DNA of 64,000 bases from Chamaecyparis obtusa (GCA_027943335.1 BSBK01000970.1:2373501-2437500); one strand, 5' to 3'. Shown: positions 24,116-37,576, numbered from the stretch's first letter. Made by a program: numbers and translations. Notes: generated from the letters alone by a model not told the origin.

Positions 24116-25820
24116 ATGTGGGGTAGAAGGTATTTACATCAAGGGTCAAATAACCATATTGAATTGGATACACACTCCATGAGAGGTAAAAAATCCAATC
24201 CAAATATGACTTTTGTTGGATCCAAAAATTTCACAAAGAGAGAAAGGAGACATAAAGATGAAGGTGATGATCCACAATCTAGTCATCACACCAGTAATGA
24301 AGATAATAGAAACCTATTCTATACAGTTGCAAATGAAAGTAATTTCAAGAAAGATGATGTCAAAGATGAGGAAAATAATGAAGAACATTAAGAATATTAC
24401 ACTAGGATAGGTGATATTTTCCGCAAATTGGCATATATAGATCCTGGAGATAAAAGGGTAGTTAAGGTCCATAGAAGGCAACCTAATGAGGTATTGGAGA
24501 TGTTGGGAATAACAAGAGATCATATTATTACCCCAAAAGGAGATAGGAGAAGATTCGAACAGACAAATGAGGAGAGAGATGGAACAAGAAGAAATAATGG
24601 CGAGGATAAAGCGCCAAAATATAATCCCCCTCATAGAAAAAATGTTGAACAAATATTAAACAATGGGTATGAAAACCCACTGTTTGAGAAAGAAAGAGAA
24701 AGGAAGAGGAACAATTATGGACATTGGAGGAAGCCAAATAATGGGAATCAGTACCTTGAGAATCATAGGAATCAAAATCATGGGAATCAACAAAATATTA
24801 ATCAAAGAGGTCAAAGTCATAGGAATAACAATTATCAAAATTTGGGGCCAAGGATATATAATCAAGGTGGAAATTATATGAACGCTAGAGCCCCTATAGT
24901 GATTGAAAGATATAGGCAACTAGAATTCACTGGTATAATAGGATTCCCAATCATATATCAAATTAATTAAGAAATGTTATCCCAAAGTTTTTAGGAAATG
25001 GGTTAGAATCTGTTGAATGACACTACATAAATTTATAAAATACTATTGAGGAATTGGAAAAAAATAATGAATATGTGTTCATGAAGCTTTTTGTTCAATC
25101 CTTGAAGTAAGATGCAGCTAAGTGGTACAAAGGATTACCAGATAGATCTATCTCTAGTTGGCAATGTTTTGTAGATCAGTTCATGGAGCAGTTTGGAGAT
25201 CATAATGATACTTCTTTTGCCTCACATGAATTGACCATCATAAAAATGAACAGAACAAGTAAGTAATGGAGTTTAATAAAAGGTTTAATAAGGCTCTTAA
25301 TAGAATTCCAAGAGATACCAGACCTGTGGATTCATTCTTGATTGATTTTTATTTAGGCACCTTCGATAGTTAAACTAACTATGAGATTAGGTCTCATAGA
25401 CCAACCTCATTGTAGGAAGCCTTCAAAATTGCTATAACTATTGAAAATAACAAGAAGGCTATTGGTAGGATTTCCAAAAGAGATGATCCCAATTTATTCA
25501 ATCCAAAGGCCCCTAGGCATAACAAATAAGAAGATCAAATGGATAAGCTGATGAATATGGTAAAGAGTCTCCAGGTCAACAAAGGCAGAGATAATTTTCA
25601 ATCAAATAGGAATGAACACGCATTTATTGAAAATGAAAGGTACATGCTACATGATATGCCTTATAACACAACATGGAAGGATTGGAAACCAATTTCCATG
25701 AGGAAGGATGGGGATACTCCCGATCCTTTGAAGAAAGAAAATCATTTCATAGATAGTGGACCTTGGTGTGAGGTTTGTGAATTTCCTCATTCACCTGAAC
25801 AATGCCTAATAGCATAGAAC
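24116..25820 (+). pseudogene. Gypsy (Tat-like) gag
   Basis: A hydrophilic N-terminal part reads in one frame from 24116 to 24970 with one stop at 24389-24391. Its second half is rich in N, Q, G and R (for example NRNQNHGNQ), which could bind RNA. Frameshifts follow. The Retrotrans_gag core is readable at about 25070-25350: AAKWYKGLPDRSISSWQCFVDQF and FNKRFNKALNRIPRDTRP. From 25539 a C-terminal gag part runs to a zinc-knuckle-like CEVCEFPHSPEQC at 25767-25805. Spacing is C-x2-C-x3-H-x4-C, one residue shorter than the usual retroviral knuckle. A further acidic segment lies at 25842-26087. Gag would form the particle. Confidence 0.78.
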
Positions 25821-26409
25821 ATTTTGGAAGAATAAAATCAAATGGATGATGAACAACCTATGGTTAATACTCTATCGGTTGACCCATATTGGAGAGGAGA
25901 CAATGATGATTTGTCAGAGGATGAGTATATGCCTGCTGTAAGTGATAGAAGAATGAGACAACAAAATGTTCACCAAGTGTTTTTAGACGATGAAGAAAAC
26001 CCCAAAATCATAAGATTGACAAATGAAGAAAAGAGAGCATATACTATAGCAGCATCAGAAAAGGCTCGTAGCAATTACCATTTGTAGTCAATAATGACCA
26101 AGGAAAGCTAGCTTGGATGTTTGCAAAAGTTATTAAAAATCAAATTAGATAAAGAAAGAAAATGAAACCACCCCAAAGAAGCATGTAGAGCAGATACAAT
26201 CTTCAAAACTGACTAAGCCTCCTAATAAGCATAGTTCTAGTAAGAAAATCTCTAACTGCAATTCTTTTATGTCTCAGGAATTATCACAGGTAAAAATTTA
26301 TGTTCCCCTAATTAAAATTATGAAATTCCTTGATTACAAGAATGACGCTCTTAAAATACTAGCTGATGTAGGAGTTCCTAAGGAAGATCTAAAAGAAAAA
26401 TAGGATAGC

Positions 26410-26895
26410 GAAGAACCGCCAGTTATTTATTTAGGAACTATTGTGGATAAAAGTACTTCTCAAGTTGATCCATTTTATTTGAATTTATTAATTAATAATA
26501 AAATAGTCAAGAATTGTATGATTGATTTGGGGGAAACAATGAATATTATGCCATATGATGCTATGAAAGAATTAGGAATGAAGGTTGATACTACTTATGG
26601 TAGATGTTATGCTATGGATAATAGGTTTGTTCCTGTTGTTGGAATAATGAAAGATGTTGAATTTAAATTTCCTACTTGTTCTGAAATGTCTTATAAGATT
26701 GATATTATTGTGGTTGAAGTACCTACTAATTATGGGATGCTTCTATCTAGGAAATGGTCTAATTTAGTAGGTAAAAATGTTCAATTGGATTTATCTTACA
26801 CTTATATCCCAGTAAATGGAAGATCTGTTAGAATTTACAAGGAGCCAAGGGCCGCCTATATTATTGAAGGAGCAGATCCAAATCAAATGACATGA
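26410..26895 (+). pseudogene. Gypsy (Tat-like) retropepsin protease
   Basis: Open from ATG 26443 but readable slightly upstream (PPVIYLGTIVDKSTSQVDPFY). The catalytic motif reads CMIDLGETMNIMPYDAMKELGM near 26515: the aspartate is kept but the usual DSGAS has become DLGET. The flap and C-terminal motifs (VPVVGIMKDVEF, NYGMLLSRKW near 26730) fit a plant Gypsy aspartic protease. The frame ends at TGA 26893-26895 and continues directly into the RNase H ORF in the same frame, so protease and RNase H were one polyprotein. Confidence 0.82.
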
Positions 26896-27395
26896 TTTTG
26901 CTATATTGACATGGAAAATTTTAAGGTAAGTATTTCTAAAGATGCCATGCAAAATACTGAACTTATTGAAATACATGCTAGAGAAAATGAGAATATGATT
27001 TGGAAAATATATTTTGATGAGTCATGTTGTAAAGATGGAAATGGAGTAGGTGTGGTCTTTATTTCTCCAAAAGGGAAATTGTTTAAGTACTCTTTTCAGT
27101 TATCTTTTGATTATACTAATAATGTTGCAGAGTATGAAGCACTGCTTCTTGGCCTCATAATAGAAAATATGAATGGTATTAAGTCTCTTTCTATTTATGG
27201 TGATTCAGATCTTATTGTTTCTCAATTTAGAGATAAATTTTTCACTAAAAATTATAAATTAAAAAGATATAGAAATGAGGTTTGGGATTCCATATAATGC
27301 TTTGATGCTTTTTTATAAATTGGGTAGATAGATCAGAGAATATCCTTGCAGATCTTATGGGTAACTTGGCAATGAAGCACAATGATATTCCCTGT
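26896..27395 (+). pseudogene. Gypsy (Tat-like) plant/archaeal-type RNase H placed before RT
   Basis: An RVT_3/archaeal-type RNase H (aRNH) with all four acidic catalytic positions: D in IYFDESCC (codon 27016-27018), E in NNVAEYEALLLGL (27130-27132), D in YGDSDLIVSQ (27202-27204), and D in NILADLMGNLAM (27351-27353). ATG 26911 is in the same frame as the protease ORF that ends 16 bases upstream. One frameshift near 27315 moves the last part into the RT frame, and a TAA lies at 27295-27297. It would remove RNA from the RNA-DNA hybrid during reverse transcription. In known Tat elements this extra domain lies between the RT-linked RNase H and integrase; here it lies between protease and RT. Confidence 0.85.
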
Positions 27396-29104
27396 GAAGA
27401 CATCATGCAAGTTGAGATTAAGACCAAACCTACAATACCTAATAATATTTACAAATAGATTTTTTTTTAAGGTGATAGAGATATTATCAAATTCCTGGCA
27501 TGTGAGGAACAATATGAAGACCACTTTGTATACTTGAATGATCATGTTGAGACAGTAGATGGGAATGAAATTTTATTTGGAAAATAGGTGATACAACTTA
27601 AAACCAATAAGATCCCAAAAGGGTTGCTGGCTTTAGAAAGAATGTTTGACAACAGAGATGTAAAAAAGGAAAACAAAGTTGTTGACACAATAGTAGAAGA
27701 AGTAGATAAGGTAAATTTAGGGAATGAACATACTCCTAAAGAAGTTTTTATTGGCTAAAAGTTGACCCTAAAGATCATGTATGATATTATAGGGTTATTA
27801 AGGAAATATAGACATGCATTTTCTTGGTCATATGATGACCTAAAAGCATACATAGAAGATTTTTTCCAACATGAGATACCTCTCAAACCAAATGCCAAAC
27901 CTTTTAGGCAAAGGTAAAGAAAAATAAATCTAACTTTGGCTCCCAAGATGAAAGAAGAATTGGTCAAAATGAGGGATGCTTGCATAATAAAACCAATTAG
28001 ACAATCCACATGGGTTTAAAATTTAGTATCTATCAGGAAGAAGAATGGAGACATTAGGCTTTGTGTAGACTCTAGGAACTTGAATGTGTCTTCACTTAAA
28101 GACAGTTATGCGTTGCCAAACATGGAAGCATTATTGCAGAAAGTGACAGGGAATGAATTACTATCCATGATGGATGGTTTCTTTGGGTACAACCAGGTGA
28201 AGGTCAAAGAGGTGGAACAGTAAAACATGACATTCACTACACCATGGGGAACCTATGGTTATGCTAGGATGCTTTTTGGACTCACCAATGCAGGGGCTAC
28301 TTTCCAAAGAGCCATGAATGTATCTTTTAAAGATTTTATTGATGTTATCATGGTGGTTTACCAAGATGACCTTACTGCCTATTCTAAAAAGGTAGAGGAT
28401 CATTCTAAGCATTTGAAGCAAGTTTTTAAAAGATCCTTTGAGTATGGAATATCTCTAAATCCCAAGAAGTGCCATTTTGGAGTAATTGAAGAGAAGCTCT
28501 TGGGACATATTATATCTAAGGAAGGTTTAAGAATAGACCCTGATAGAATATCAGTTATTAACAGAATTCAAGTTCCCAAGACATTCAAGGCCATTCAGTC
28601 ATTTTTTGGACAAATAAATTTTGTAAGAAGATTTGTGTCAAATTTCTCAGAGATTGTCAAGCCTATTGTCAGGATGCTAAAGAAAGGTACAAATTTTGTA
28701 TGGAAATTTGAAGAATTGGAAGCATTTGAAAATATTAAAAGGGAAATCAAAGAGGCTCCTATCCTTAAGTCATCTGACTTCTCAAAACTATTTCAATTAT
28801 TTTCATTTGTTTCATATCACATTGTTGCTGCTATTTTGTTATAGAAGAAAGATGGAGGTTGTGAACAACCAATAATATTTTTTAGTAAAACTCTTTAAGA
28901 AACATAATTGAATTATGATATAAATAAGAAACATGCGTATACCCTGGTGAAAGTGGTAAAATCCTTTAGACCATATTTGGTAGGAGAAAAAATAATAGCC
29001 TATGTTCCTAATGCAACAACCAAAGACATATTCAGGCAATCTAAAATTATAGGCAAAAGATGTCGATGGGTGAATCAGGTCCAAGAATTTAATATAGAGA
29101 TTTA
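27396..29104 (+). pseudogene. Gypsy (Tat-like) reverse transcriptase and degenerate RNase H
   Basis: One frame (same as 28227) carries a 120-residue linker (IQLKTNKIPKGLLALERMF near 27600), then RT: EIPLKPNAKPFRQR near 27873, NGDIRLCVDSRNLN near 28045, motif A MMDGFFGYNQV near 28165, LFGLTNAGATFQRAMN near 28275, and an intact YQDD box at about 28359-28370. Stops lie near 27457, 27585, 27757, 27917, 28018 and 28221. After the RT connection (FGQINFVRRFVSNFSEIVK) the Ty3-type RNase H follows from 28785: LFSFVSYHIVAAILL, KHAYTLVKVVKSFRPYLVG, AYVPNATTKDIF, GQGLSKLM. The fold is recognisable by position but all its catalytic acids are absent. It may serve only as a spacer domain. Confidence 0.85.
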
Positions 29105-30500
29105 GATTACTAAATTAGTTAGAGGACAAGGATTATCCAAACTCATGGTATAATCAAATTTGGATGCGATTCAAGTTAATCAGATGAATTTAGAACAATC
29201 AGTAGTAATTATTGAGCATTGTCCTTGGTATATTGATGTAGTCTATTCCTTAAGGCATATGAAATGTCAAGAGGGCTTAAATGATAATAATAATAATAAA
29301 ATAAATATAAAATTGTAAACATCCAGATATATTTTGATACAAGGTGATCTATATTACAAAAATAGAGATGACATCCTCTTGTTCTGTCTAGATGTGTATC
29401 AAGAAAATTTGGCATTAAAGGAGTTATATGGTGGAGTATGTGGTGGTCACAAATATTAACTGTTGGATATTATTGGCCATGTTTGTTTAAAGATTGTTAT
29501 GCATATGTCCAAAAATGTGAAGCTTGCCAATTATTTTTAGGAAAACTCACATATGATGGTGCATTGCCTCTGAAACCTTTGTCCATTGAGGAGCCATTTC
29601 AGACGTGGGGTATAGACTTCATTGGTGAGATTGTTCATACTTCGAGTGGGGGATATAAATGGATTTTGGTTGCTACTGATTGCTTTACCAAATGGGTTAA
29701 ATCTATACCCACAAGACATGCAACAAGAAAAGTAGTGATAAAATTCCTGATTTAGAATATATTGATGAGATTTGGTGTTCCATACAAGATTATTTGTGAC
29801 AATACCATGTGTTTTAGGTTAGAAGAGTTCTCTGATTATTGTAGCAAGTATGATATTGACCCATCTTATTATTCCCATTACCATCCTCAAGGAAATGGTC
29901 AGGCAGAGTCGAGTAACAAAAACATAATGAAGATCATCAAGAGGATGTTAGGTAATAATAAAAGAGCATGAGATTCAAAATTGAATCTTGTACTCTAGGT
30001 GAACAAGATTACAATCAAGAAATCAACATGATATGCACCTTGTGAATTAGTTTATGGGAAGTAGGCCAGGCTACCACTGAATAATATTCTACCAGTATAC
30101 AAATTTGTAAAAGAAGAACAGTTAGAGGATATTAATTTCATGGAAGACAAGATGAATCAACTTGTAGAATTGGATGAGATGAGAAGACATGCCCAAAATA
30201 GGAACTTCAAGTAGCAGTAGCATGTCAAAATTCTATATGATAAAAGGACCAGAGAGAGAAAATTCCAGGAAGGAGATTGGGTACTAAAATGGAATGCAAA
30301 GAATCAAGAAAAGGGAAAGCATGGGAAATTTGATTCCTTATGGGTAGGTCCTTTCATCATCACTGGAAAAGGAGGCGAGAACTCTTATTTTTTACAGGAT
30401 ACAAAAGGCTACTTTCAGGAGCTCTTAGTGCATGGTCAATATCTGAAAACATTTTTATCCTAAGGATGTTAAGGAAATCTCTTACCCAATGTACATTATG
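29105..30500 (+). pseudogene. Gypsy (Tat-like) integrase
   Basis: The zinc-binding N-terminus straddles a frame change: LKELYGGVCGGH near 29420 in one frame and YYWPCLFKDCYAYVQKCEACQLF (29468-29540) in the next. The core keeps all three catalytic acids: D in WGIDFIGE near 29610, D in IICDNTMCF near 29795, E in GNGQAESSNKNIMK near 29900. A stop lies at 29753-29755 and more follow after 29970. The C-terminal part is readable to about 30470 (DWVLKWNAKNQEKGKHGKF, LWVGPFIITGKGGENSYFL), the GPF/Y-type module. No chromodomain is present, as expected for a non-chromovirus. The enzyme would insert element DNA. Confidence 0.82.
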
Positions 30501-30589
30501 TATTATGTTTTTTTTATTTTTTTATTTTTTGTCATGGTCTTCTTTCCTAGAGAAATATGGAATATCACTATGCTCGTTAAGAACATACG

Positions 30590-30606
30590 TCCCCAAAAAG
30601 AGCCAT
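30590..30606 (+). promoter_or_regulatory. Gypsy (Tat-like) polypurine tract
   Basis: AAAAAGAG with flanking bases lies just before the 3' LTR start TGTTGACAC. It is short and interrupted by pyrimidines at its end (CCAT). Confidence 0.5.
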
Positions 30607-33266
30607 TGTTGACACAATCAATTCTTGAGGAATATTTTTCAATTTTATCACAAGAATAGTTACTACTGGTTGTGTGTGTCATTATAATAGGGCCATCACA
30701 CATATGTACACTCAAGAATACCAAAATCCAATTTTCCATTGGATATCTCCGAGCTTGTAGATCGAGTTCAGTCTCACATAAATAGGAACATCAACATAAG
30801 TAAAGAAGTTAGATGTATCTGCAAAAGGTACAAAGATCGACATAGCCTACCCTGACAAAGCCATTGATATAACATATGTTAGTGGCAAAGCAAGATTAGA
30901 GTTAGACCAATAACTGATGGACATATTGCTATATGTCACACCGAGGATGTTTCACCAAGGTTTTTTAGTTTCAATGACATCATCGTGTGTATGGAAAAGT
31001 GGTTTCCACAGGCTGGTTTACAACATCTTGATGCAAATAGCACAGACAACATATCCCACATTGGTGATGTGTAGTAATATATTTGTGCTTTTATATGTCA
31101 ACATTCACTTATTCACTTTCCAAATGAGAACACCTTTTGGTAGAGGGAATACACACATGAGGCTAAGTCGATGTGGAGCTGATTATTGACTTTGGTGCAC
31201 CCAGAAGCAAATGAAGAAATTTTTTGGAAAGCCAGAGGTGAAGTGGACTATCATTATGGCACAAGAAGAGAAATCAGAGGGTGCCACATGGCACTTGCTG
31301 ATGAGTTGGTTGATGACTAGTTTGGGGTGACAGAGTGCATGACTTCATTGGTCAGTTTGGCGGTTAGAGATGGTGGTCTTGAAGGTATGCAATGTTCAAG
31401 TTGATGATCAACGTAAATTCGACGGGCTAAAAGGAGGGTCTGTGTTGGTGGTTCTGAAGATACAAAATAGTTTAGTTGGCAGTTGGTGCGACTTTGATAG
31501 TAAAGTTTGCAAATAGGATTCAAGGGTCATGAGGTTATGCATGTAGTTTGTGTAGCTTCGAGTGGCTAGGTCAAATGTTGGAGTTGGTGGTTACGAAGTT
31601 ACGAAGGGGTTTGGCTGACAATTAGCGTGACTTCGACAGTTATGTTGGCGGTCTAGGCTGAAGGTCATGAAGTCACAAAGGGGTTTGGCTGACAGTTGGC
31701 GTGACTTTGCAAGTTATGACTACGATTAACAGAGTGTGTTCTAAAGCTATGACATTGACATCAAGCAATTTGTGGGACATCATGAGGTTTTCTTGGCTAT
31801 TTAGGGTGGCAGTTACGATGTCGCATTGGTGCACCAAGAGGTCAGGTGTAGCTTCACAATGTTAGGCCCACAATTAAAGAGCAAGGTCACAAAGTTATGC
31901 ACATGGTTAAGATAGTGGTTGGTGTGACTTTAGTAGTTAAAATCACAGCTAGGATATGGGGGTTTTGAGGTTACACTGACAGTCTTCATAACTTCACAAG
32001 AGGAAGACTATGTCAAAGACTAATGAAGAGAATCTACATGGTTGTACCAAATAAATTAAATATAAATATAGATTCCTGTGGATGTAATCTCAGTAGTCAA
32101 GTGTATACAACAAGATTTTAACTAATTTTTAAATGCTAACGGTCATAGTTATGAAACCCAACAACCATATGCAGACTAATGGAGCAATTATGGATTGAAG
32201 ACAACTTGCATTTGGATTTGCTTATGTTTTCTAGATTTTCATTATGTAATCTGGCAGTTGCAGTCGTTGACATAGGATTAGTTTTTCTTTATGAAGAGTC
32301 ATGTTTATTCGAAGCTTGTTTGCATCCTTTCATTTACATATAAATGAGGATACCAAAATCAACAAGGGCTCTCATAACATAATAAAACATAAGATAAGAT
32401 AAAATAAGATAGAATAGAGGAAGATCAAGGACTACAACATGAACTCTTATGTACTATTTTTCAAAATCAATACAAGATAAGTGTTTTCTCTCACTTGTGG
32501 TAATAAGTTTTCAATTATTTTCAATTAGTCCCTCAGATGAATCTATTTCATAGATTGTTTCATTGTGCAAATTATTATGTTATTATAATTTGAAATTAAA
32601 TTTATAGTTTGAGCATCAGATAAAAGGATTATTTGTCAAAATTTTCTTTGTTCTATTGGTCTCTCAAAGTAGAGTTAAATTTAGTAGAACTAGTTGTAAA
32701 CTCATATTTTTATTATAATCCATATAGAAGCCCTTGAAATGATGGTCTTATTTTTAATAAAAAGTTATTAAAATTGTCTTCGAGGTTGTATGTAGGATTG
32801 AAAGTGAATTGACTCAATTTCCAAGTAGAAGCAAGGCACTGATCTTATAAATTATTGGATATAGTCATTTGGTTCATTGTTTAAATTTTTGGGATATTAT
32901 ATTTAGCATTCATTCATTTTATACATCTTTTACCAAACATTCTTGCAATTAACCAAAGCATTCAAGTTTTTACAGCATTCAATACCCTATAGTTGTGATA
33001 TTCACAATCACATTCATCTCAATAATTCACTTGCCAACTTGAGAGAATACCCAAGTTCTATAGATCTGCTATATACTATTAAAAGACTTCAACCAATAGA
33101 TTTGGTTGAGGTATAGCCCCACCAACCTTGGTCCTGCAGAGCTAGAATTGTAGAGGTTCCAACCTTATGCTTGTTTGAACTTGTTAGTTGCCCATATCAA
33201 TTTGGTTTCCCATCATTGGAATCACAAGTTCATAGGAAATCCAATCTATTGATTTGAGCACCAAGA
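30607..33266 (+). repeat. Gypsy (Tat-like) 3' LTR
   Basis: Matches the 5' LTR over its length, start TGTTGACACAATC, end region GATTTGAGCACCAAGA. The two copies differ at many positions by eye, so the insertion is old. Confidence 0.88.
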
Positions 33267-35075
33267 GGTAAAAAAGTACATTTGATTGTGTTCAAGTGGA
33301 GGGATATCCACATCTTCAAGTAATCTTCTTGAGTTATAGGATATGTGTAGATGAAATTATTCCTTAATTGGTCCTTGAAGATTCACTTGAATCAAAGAAA
33401 CAAATAAACTATCCACAAGAATAATGTCATCTAATATTCGATTTAGTGTAACTTTGAAACTTCTACATCAATTTTTTATTTTAAAGAAATGCTTATAGTT
33501 TAAAACAAGGCATGATATTTCAACAAAAGTGAAATGGAGCTACATGATATCAAGATACATCAAATGCTCTAAGTCCCAAAAATGATCAAGTGAGGAACAA
33601 AAAACATAATCAACACTCTCATAAAAGAACATAATAATGCATAAAGACCATAGACAAGGCCAACTAATGAGACCTACATAAACATTGCAGCAATCGCATG
33701 GATATAGACAGTCCACTACTAAGTCATCCCATTGCAAGCGAATGGGTAGCTAATCCATAACTTGAATGACCCATGATCTAAGCAATGAAGAATGCGAAAA
33801 ATTATCACATAAGTATATTTACAAGGGAATATGAGAGAGACAATGATAAATTAGTAGAACATATGATTCAAACACCAAATCAACCCATGGTTTGAGTTAC
33901 CAATTATCTTAACTGACATGAACCATAAACAAAGGATTATGAGTGATAAAATATATTGCCTTAAAATATATATATATAATAAATCCAACAAAGTGTAAAA
34001 AGTATTTCAAGAGTGACCTCCTCACCATGAGGAAAAGATCAAGATGAGCCAAAGCATCTGAAAATAGAGGGAAACTCCATGAATAACATCCTCTTTATGA
34101 GGAACAAAATGGAGGGAAACTCCATATAAGGTAAGTGCACACCAACTGTAGGATGGAGGGGTACTCCATGGGTCCCTTCAAAGAATAAGGCAACTGTGCT
34201 AACCTTTAAAATTGGGTTCCCAATGCAACTTACAAAAAATGCAATAAAATGCATAACAATAAGTGGCATAAAACCATAAAAATCCACCATGTGCATATAA
34301 AGTGTTGTTGTAAAAGAATAAAATTATAACTATGTGCATATTAATAGATCATATAAAAATTGATAGCAATTGATGTGAACCAATGAATAATGAAAGAAAT
34401 TGAATAAGATGTCTCATAAACCTTGAACAAAATTAAGATAGATGCATTGATAAGAGACAAGCACTAAGCAAAAGTATAGATATCAGTTATAAACTCCATT
34501 GAAAGTAAACATAAGTACGACTTCCTTAACAAGAGAGGAAACATAGTTACTTCCTTGGAAAGAAACATTTACTTGTTTGTAGAAAAATAATATTAAATAG
34601 CTAATGTTATTTTGAATTAAATAAATAAGATAGCTAATAAATTTGGGTCAAAACATTAAGTTTGCACACTATTAGTTTGGAAACATAAAATAATATAGGA
34701 AAACATATAATGTATTGAAGTTTAAGTGAATGTTAAACAAGAGGATAAGCGAGAAGCTTAAATTTTTTTAAAAAAAGTTAAAACTTTAAAATAACTTTAT
34801 TAAAAAAACTGCAATACAAAGATAATATAATGCAAAGAAATAAGAATGGAACACAATATTAATCAACCTTTAAACTGATTTTCCAATCATGTCTACACTC
34901 ATGTACCAAACTCAAGGAACCATAAGGAGATAAGAGACTTAAGCCAATATAACAATTTGATCTTTGCTTCCTCTTCATTGGAATGTATAGGAAAAAAATA
35001 GATTGTACTTAAGACTGAATGATGTTAATCAAACTTTTGAAAATATTAATACTATATAATAATCTATTCTAAGTA
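33267..35075. other. AT-rich non-coding stretch
   Basis: No ORF I can support. A short phrase GAGG(G)(A/T)ACTCCAT recurs at about 34067, 34112 and 34158. The missing part of Copia D is expected here but I do not recognise it. Confidence 0.45.
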
Positions 35076-35870
<795 letters not shown>

Positions 35871-37215
35871 TTCAAAGATATAATGAATCCAACAAATCAA
35901 GATCTATATCAAGAACTTCATCCTCATTATGAGGAGAACAATGGAACAAGTTGATAAAGATCAACAAAAGTAAGCACACTCATAATACTAGAATAAATAA
36001 ATCAATGATGTTATTTCCTTGGGATGAATCATTAACAATGTGTTTCAAAAAAAATTGAACAAGATATCATTGACAAATGTAGCTAGAAAACATAGATTGT
36101 CGTCTTCTATTGAAAACATAATTTCTCCCTTTGTGAGTAATAATTCCACTTTTGGAAGAAAAATGAAATGAGATTTATATAGCTAAAAAAAATATTTTCT
36201 TGATACAAAATTAGTTTCTAAAAAAATTGAAATTGAGATTTGAAATTTGAAAAAAAAAACGTAGACATAATTGTATAACATAAAAATTAAATGATGTAAA
36301 TGTTCTAAGGAAACAAACGAGTTAGAAATAATAATGACTAAATTGCAATGAATGATAAAATGTGATTTAACTGAATGTTAAAGATGATTTGAATAGCTTA
36401 AATTAACATTAATTTTTTGTTAAATCAAACAATAAATGATTAAATGATATTAAAGTTTGAATTTAAACATAAAAAAAATTAATAAAATGATAATTACTGA
36501 TTAAGTTGAGCTCTGAAAATATTGTAATGATGGTAAATTTAAAATTTAAGCTTTAGATGTTATAAAACATTACGAAGAAACTTATAAGCAATTGATTTGA
36601 ATTATTATTTAAAAAGTAACAATAGATTAAACTATTTTTATGAAAAATATTTAAAATAACATATTAAAGTAATGTTATTAATAACAAAGCAATGATTTTG
36701 GTTTTTATTTTAAATAACAAAATAAAGTGTGATTATAATATAACAAAACAATATGATTTTAAATAATGTATTGAAATTAGTCTAACTTAAAAAAAATAGT
36801 CAAACTAATATTCAAACACAAAGCTAAACTTAGCTAGCACTGAATCTATGCTAAGAATGACAAATAATATTAGACTGGTTCACGCAAGGCAAAGAAGAAT
36901 GCAATGATGTGGCTTGATTGGAAACATAGCTCTGATAGTTGGTTGAACAAAGAACAAAGATGCTCATGCAAGATGTACAATAAGTTTCTCATTTATTACG
37001 CTTAATTGATGTCCAAAAGATTGGATATTTGTAATTACATGTGTGTTTGTTTGGGAAACCCTTGGTGGTGGATTTGATGAGATAAGAGGATGTTCATTGC
37101 CATGTGATGTCACCAATGGTATACTTTCTTGTGTAATTGTATGAGGCCTTGGTATTTATTGTCTTTCTTGCACAATTAGCACAAGGGGTTATGTAATTTC
37201 TTAAGGGACACTTGA
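35871..37215. other. AT-rich non-coding stretch
   Basis: Very AT-rich with no supported gene. AGCTCTGATA near 36929-36938 resembles part of a Met-initiator primer site on the minus strand (the CCA end reads GTTGG here), but no LTR pair was found. Confidence 0.4.
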
Positions 37216-37576
37216 TTACATTGGAAGGAAGATTGGTTCAAAATTTGGTGGTGATCCTAGTTGAATTATGCCACACTCTGGTTGAAAGGTTTGATTTGGG
37301 ACTTTGTTGAATGAAAATTGATTGAATGAAGATTGATTTATAATTTGGTCAAATATAACTTGATTCGGGTCTTGATTGAACAAAGTTGGAACTTGGATTT
37401 GATTGACGCTTGTATCTGTTGTTTGAAATTGATTCACTGTGTTTATATATGAGATAAGATTTGGTATATCCGATTTTGAGACAAGATCTTGTATGTAAAT
37501 TTGTGCAAGGTCTTCTTATGGACATCTTGGTCATACTCTTTTCCATCTTTTTCACTTTTTGTTCCAAGATCTCCAC
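37216..37576 (-). other. N/Q/F-rich ORF remnant
   Basis: Two overlapping minus-strand frames give a low-complexity peptide with repeated NQ and FNQ (for example FDQIINQSSFNQFSFNK). A heptad-like start, MEILEQKVKKMEKSM, lies in the adjoining frame. The make-up is similar to retroelement gag spacers, such as the N/Q-rich part at 24.7 kb, but no domain is recognised. A frameshift would be needed to join the parts. This could be chance low complexity. Confidence 0.25.

Larger units (their letters stand above)
21081..33266 (+). mobile_element. Tat/Ogre-like Ty3/Gypsy element with an RNase H upstream of RT
   Basis: A 12.2-kb plus-strand element with long LTRs (2652 and 2660 bp), a primer site resembling the tRNA-Arg type used by some Tat/Ogre elements, and the order gag, zinc-knuckle-like motif, protease, plant/archaeal-type RNase H, RT, degenerate RNase H, integrase. 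Flanking pentamers are GGTAC (21076-21080) and GGTAA (33267-33271). It lies inside the 3' part of Copia D. Both LTR ends are slightly mutated: the left copy starts TA where the right starts TG, and the ends read ATA and AGA where ACA is expected. All coding parts contain stops and some frameshifts, so the copy is dead, but the domain order can be read clearly. Confidence 0.88.

Noticed and set aside
27755..28421. Minus-strand ORFs under the Tat-like RT
   Set aside because: They are antisense shadows of the RT frame, which carries the family motifs.
36925..36945. AGCTCTGATA on the plus strand as a minus-strand primer binding site
   Set aside because: The CCA end is missing and no LTR pair or coding region surrounds it; a 10-base match can occur by chance.
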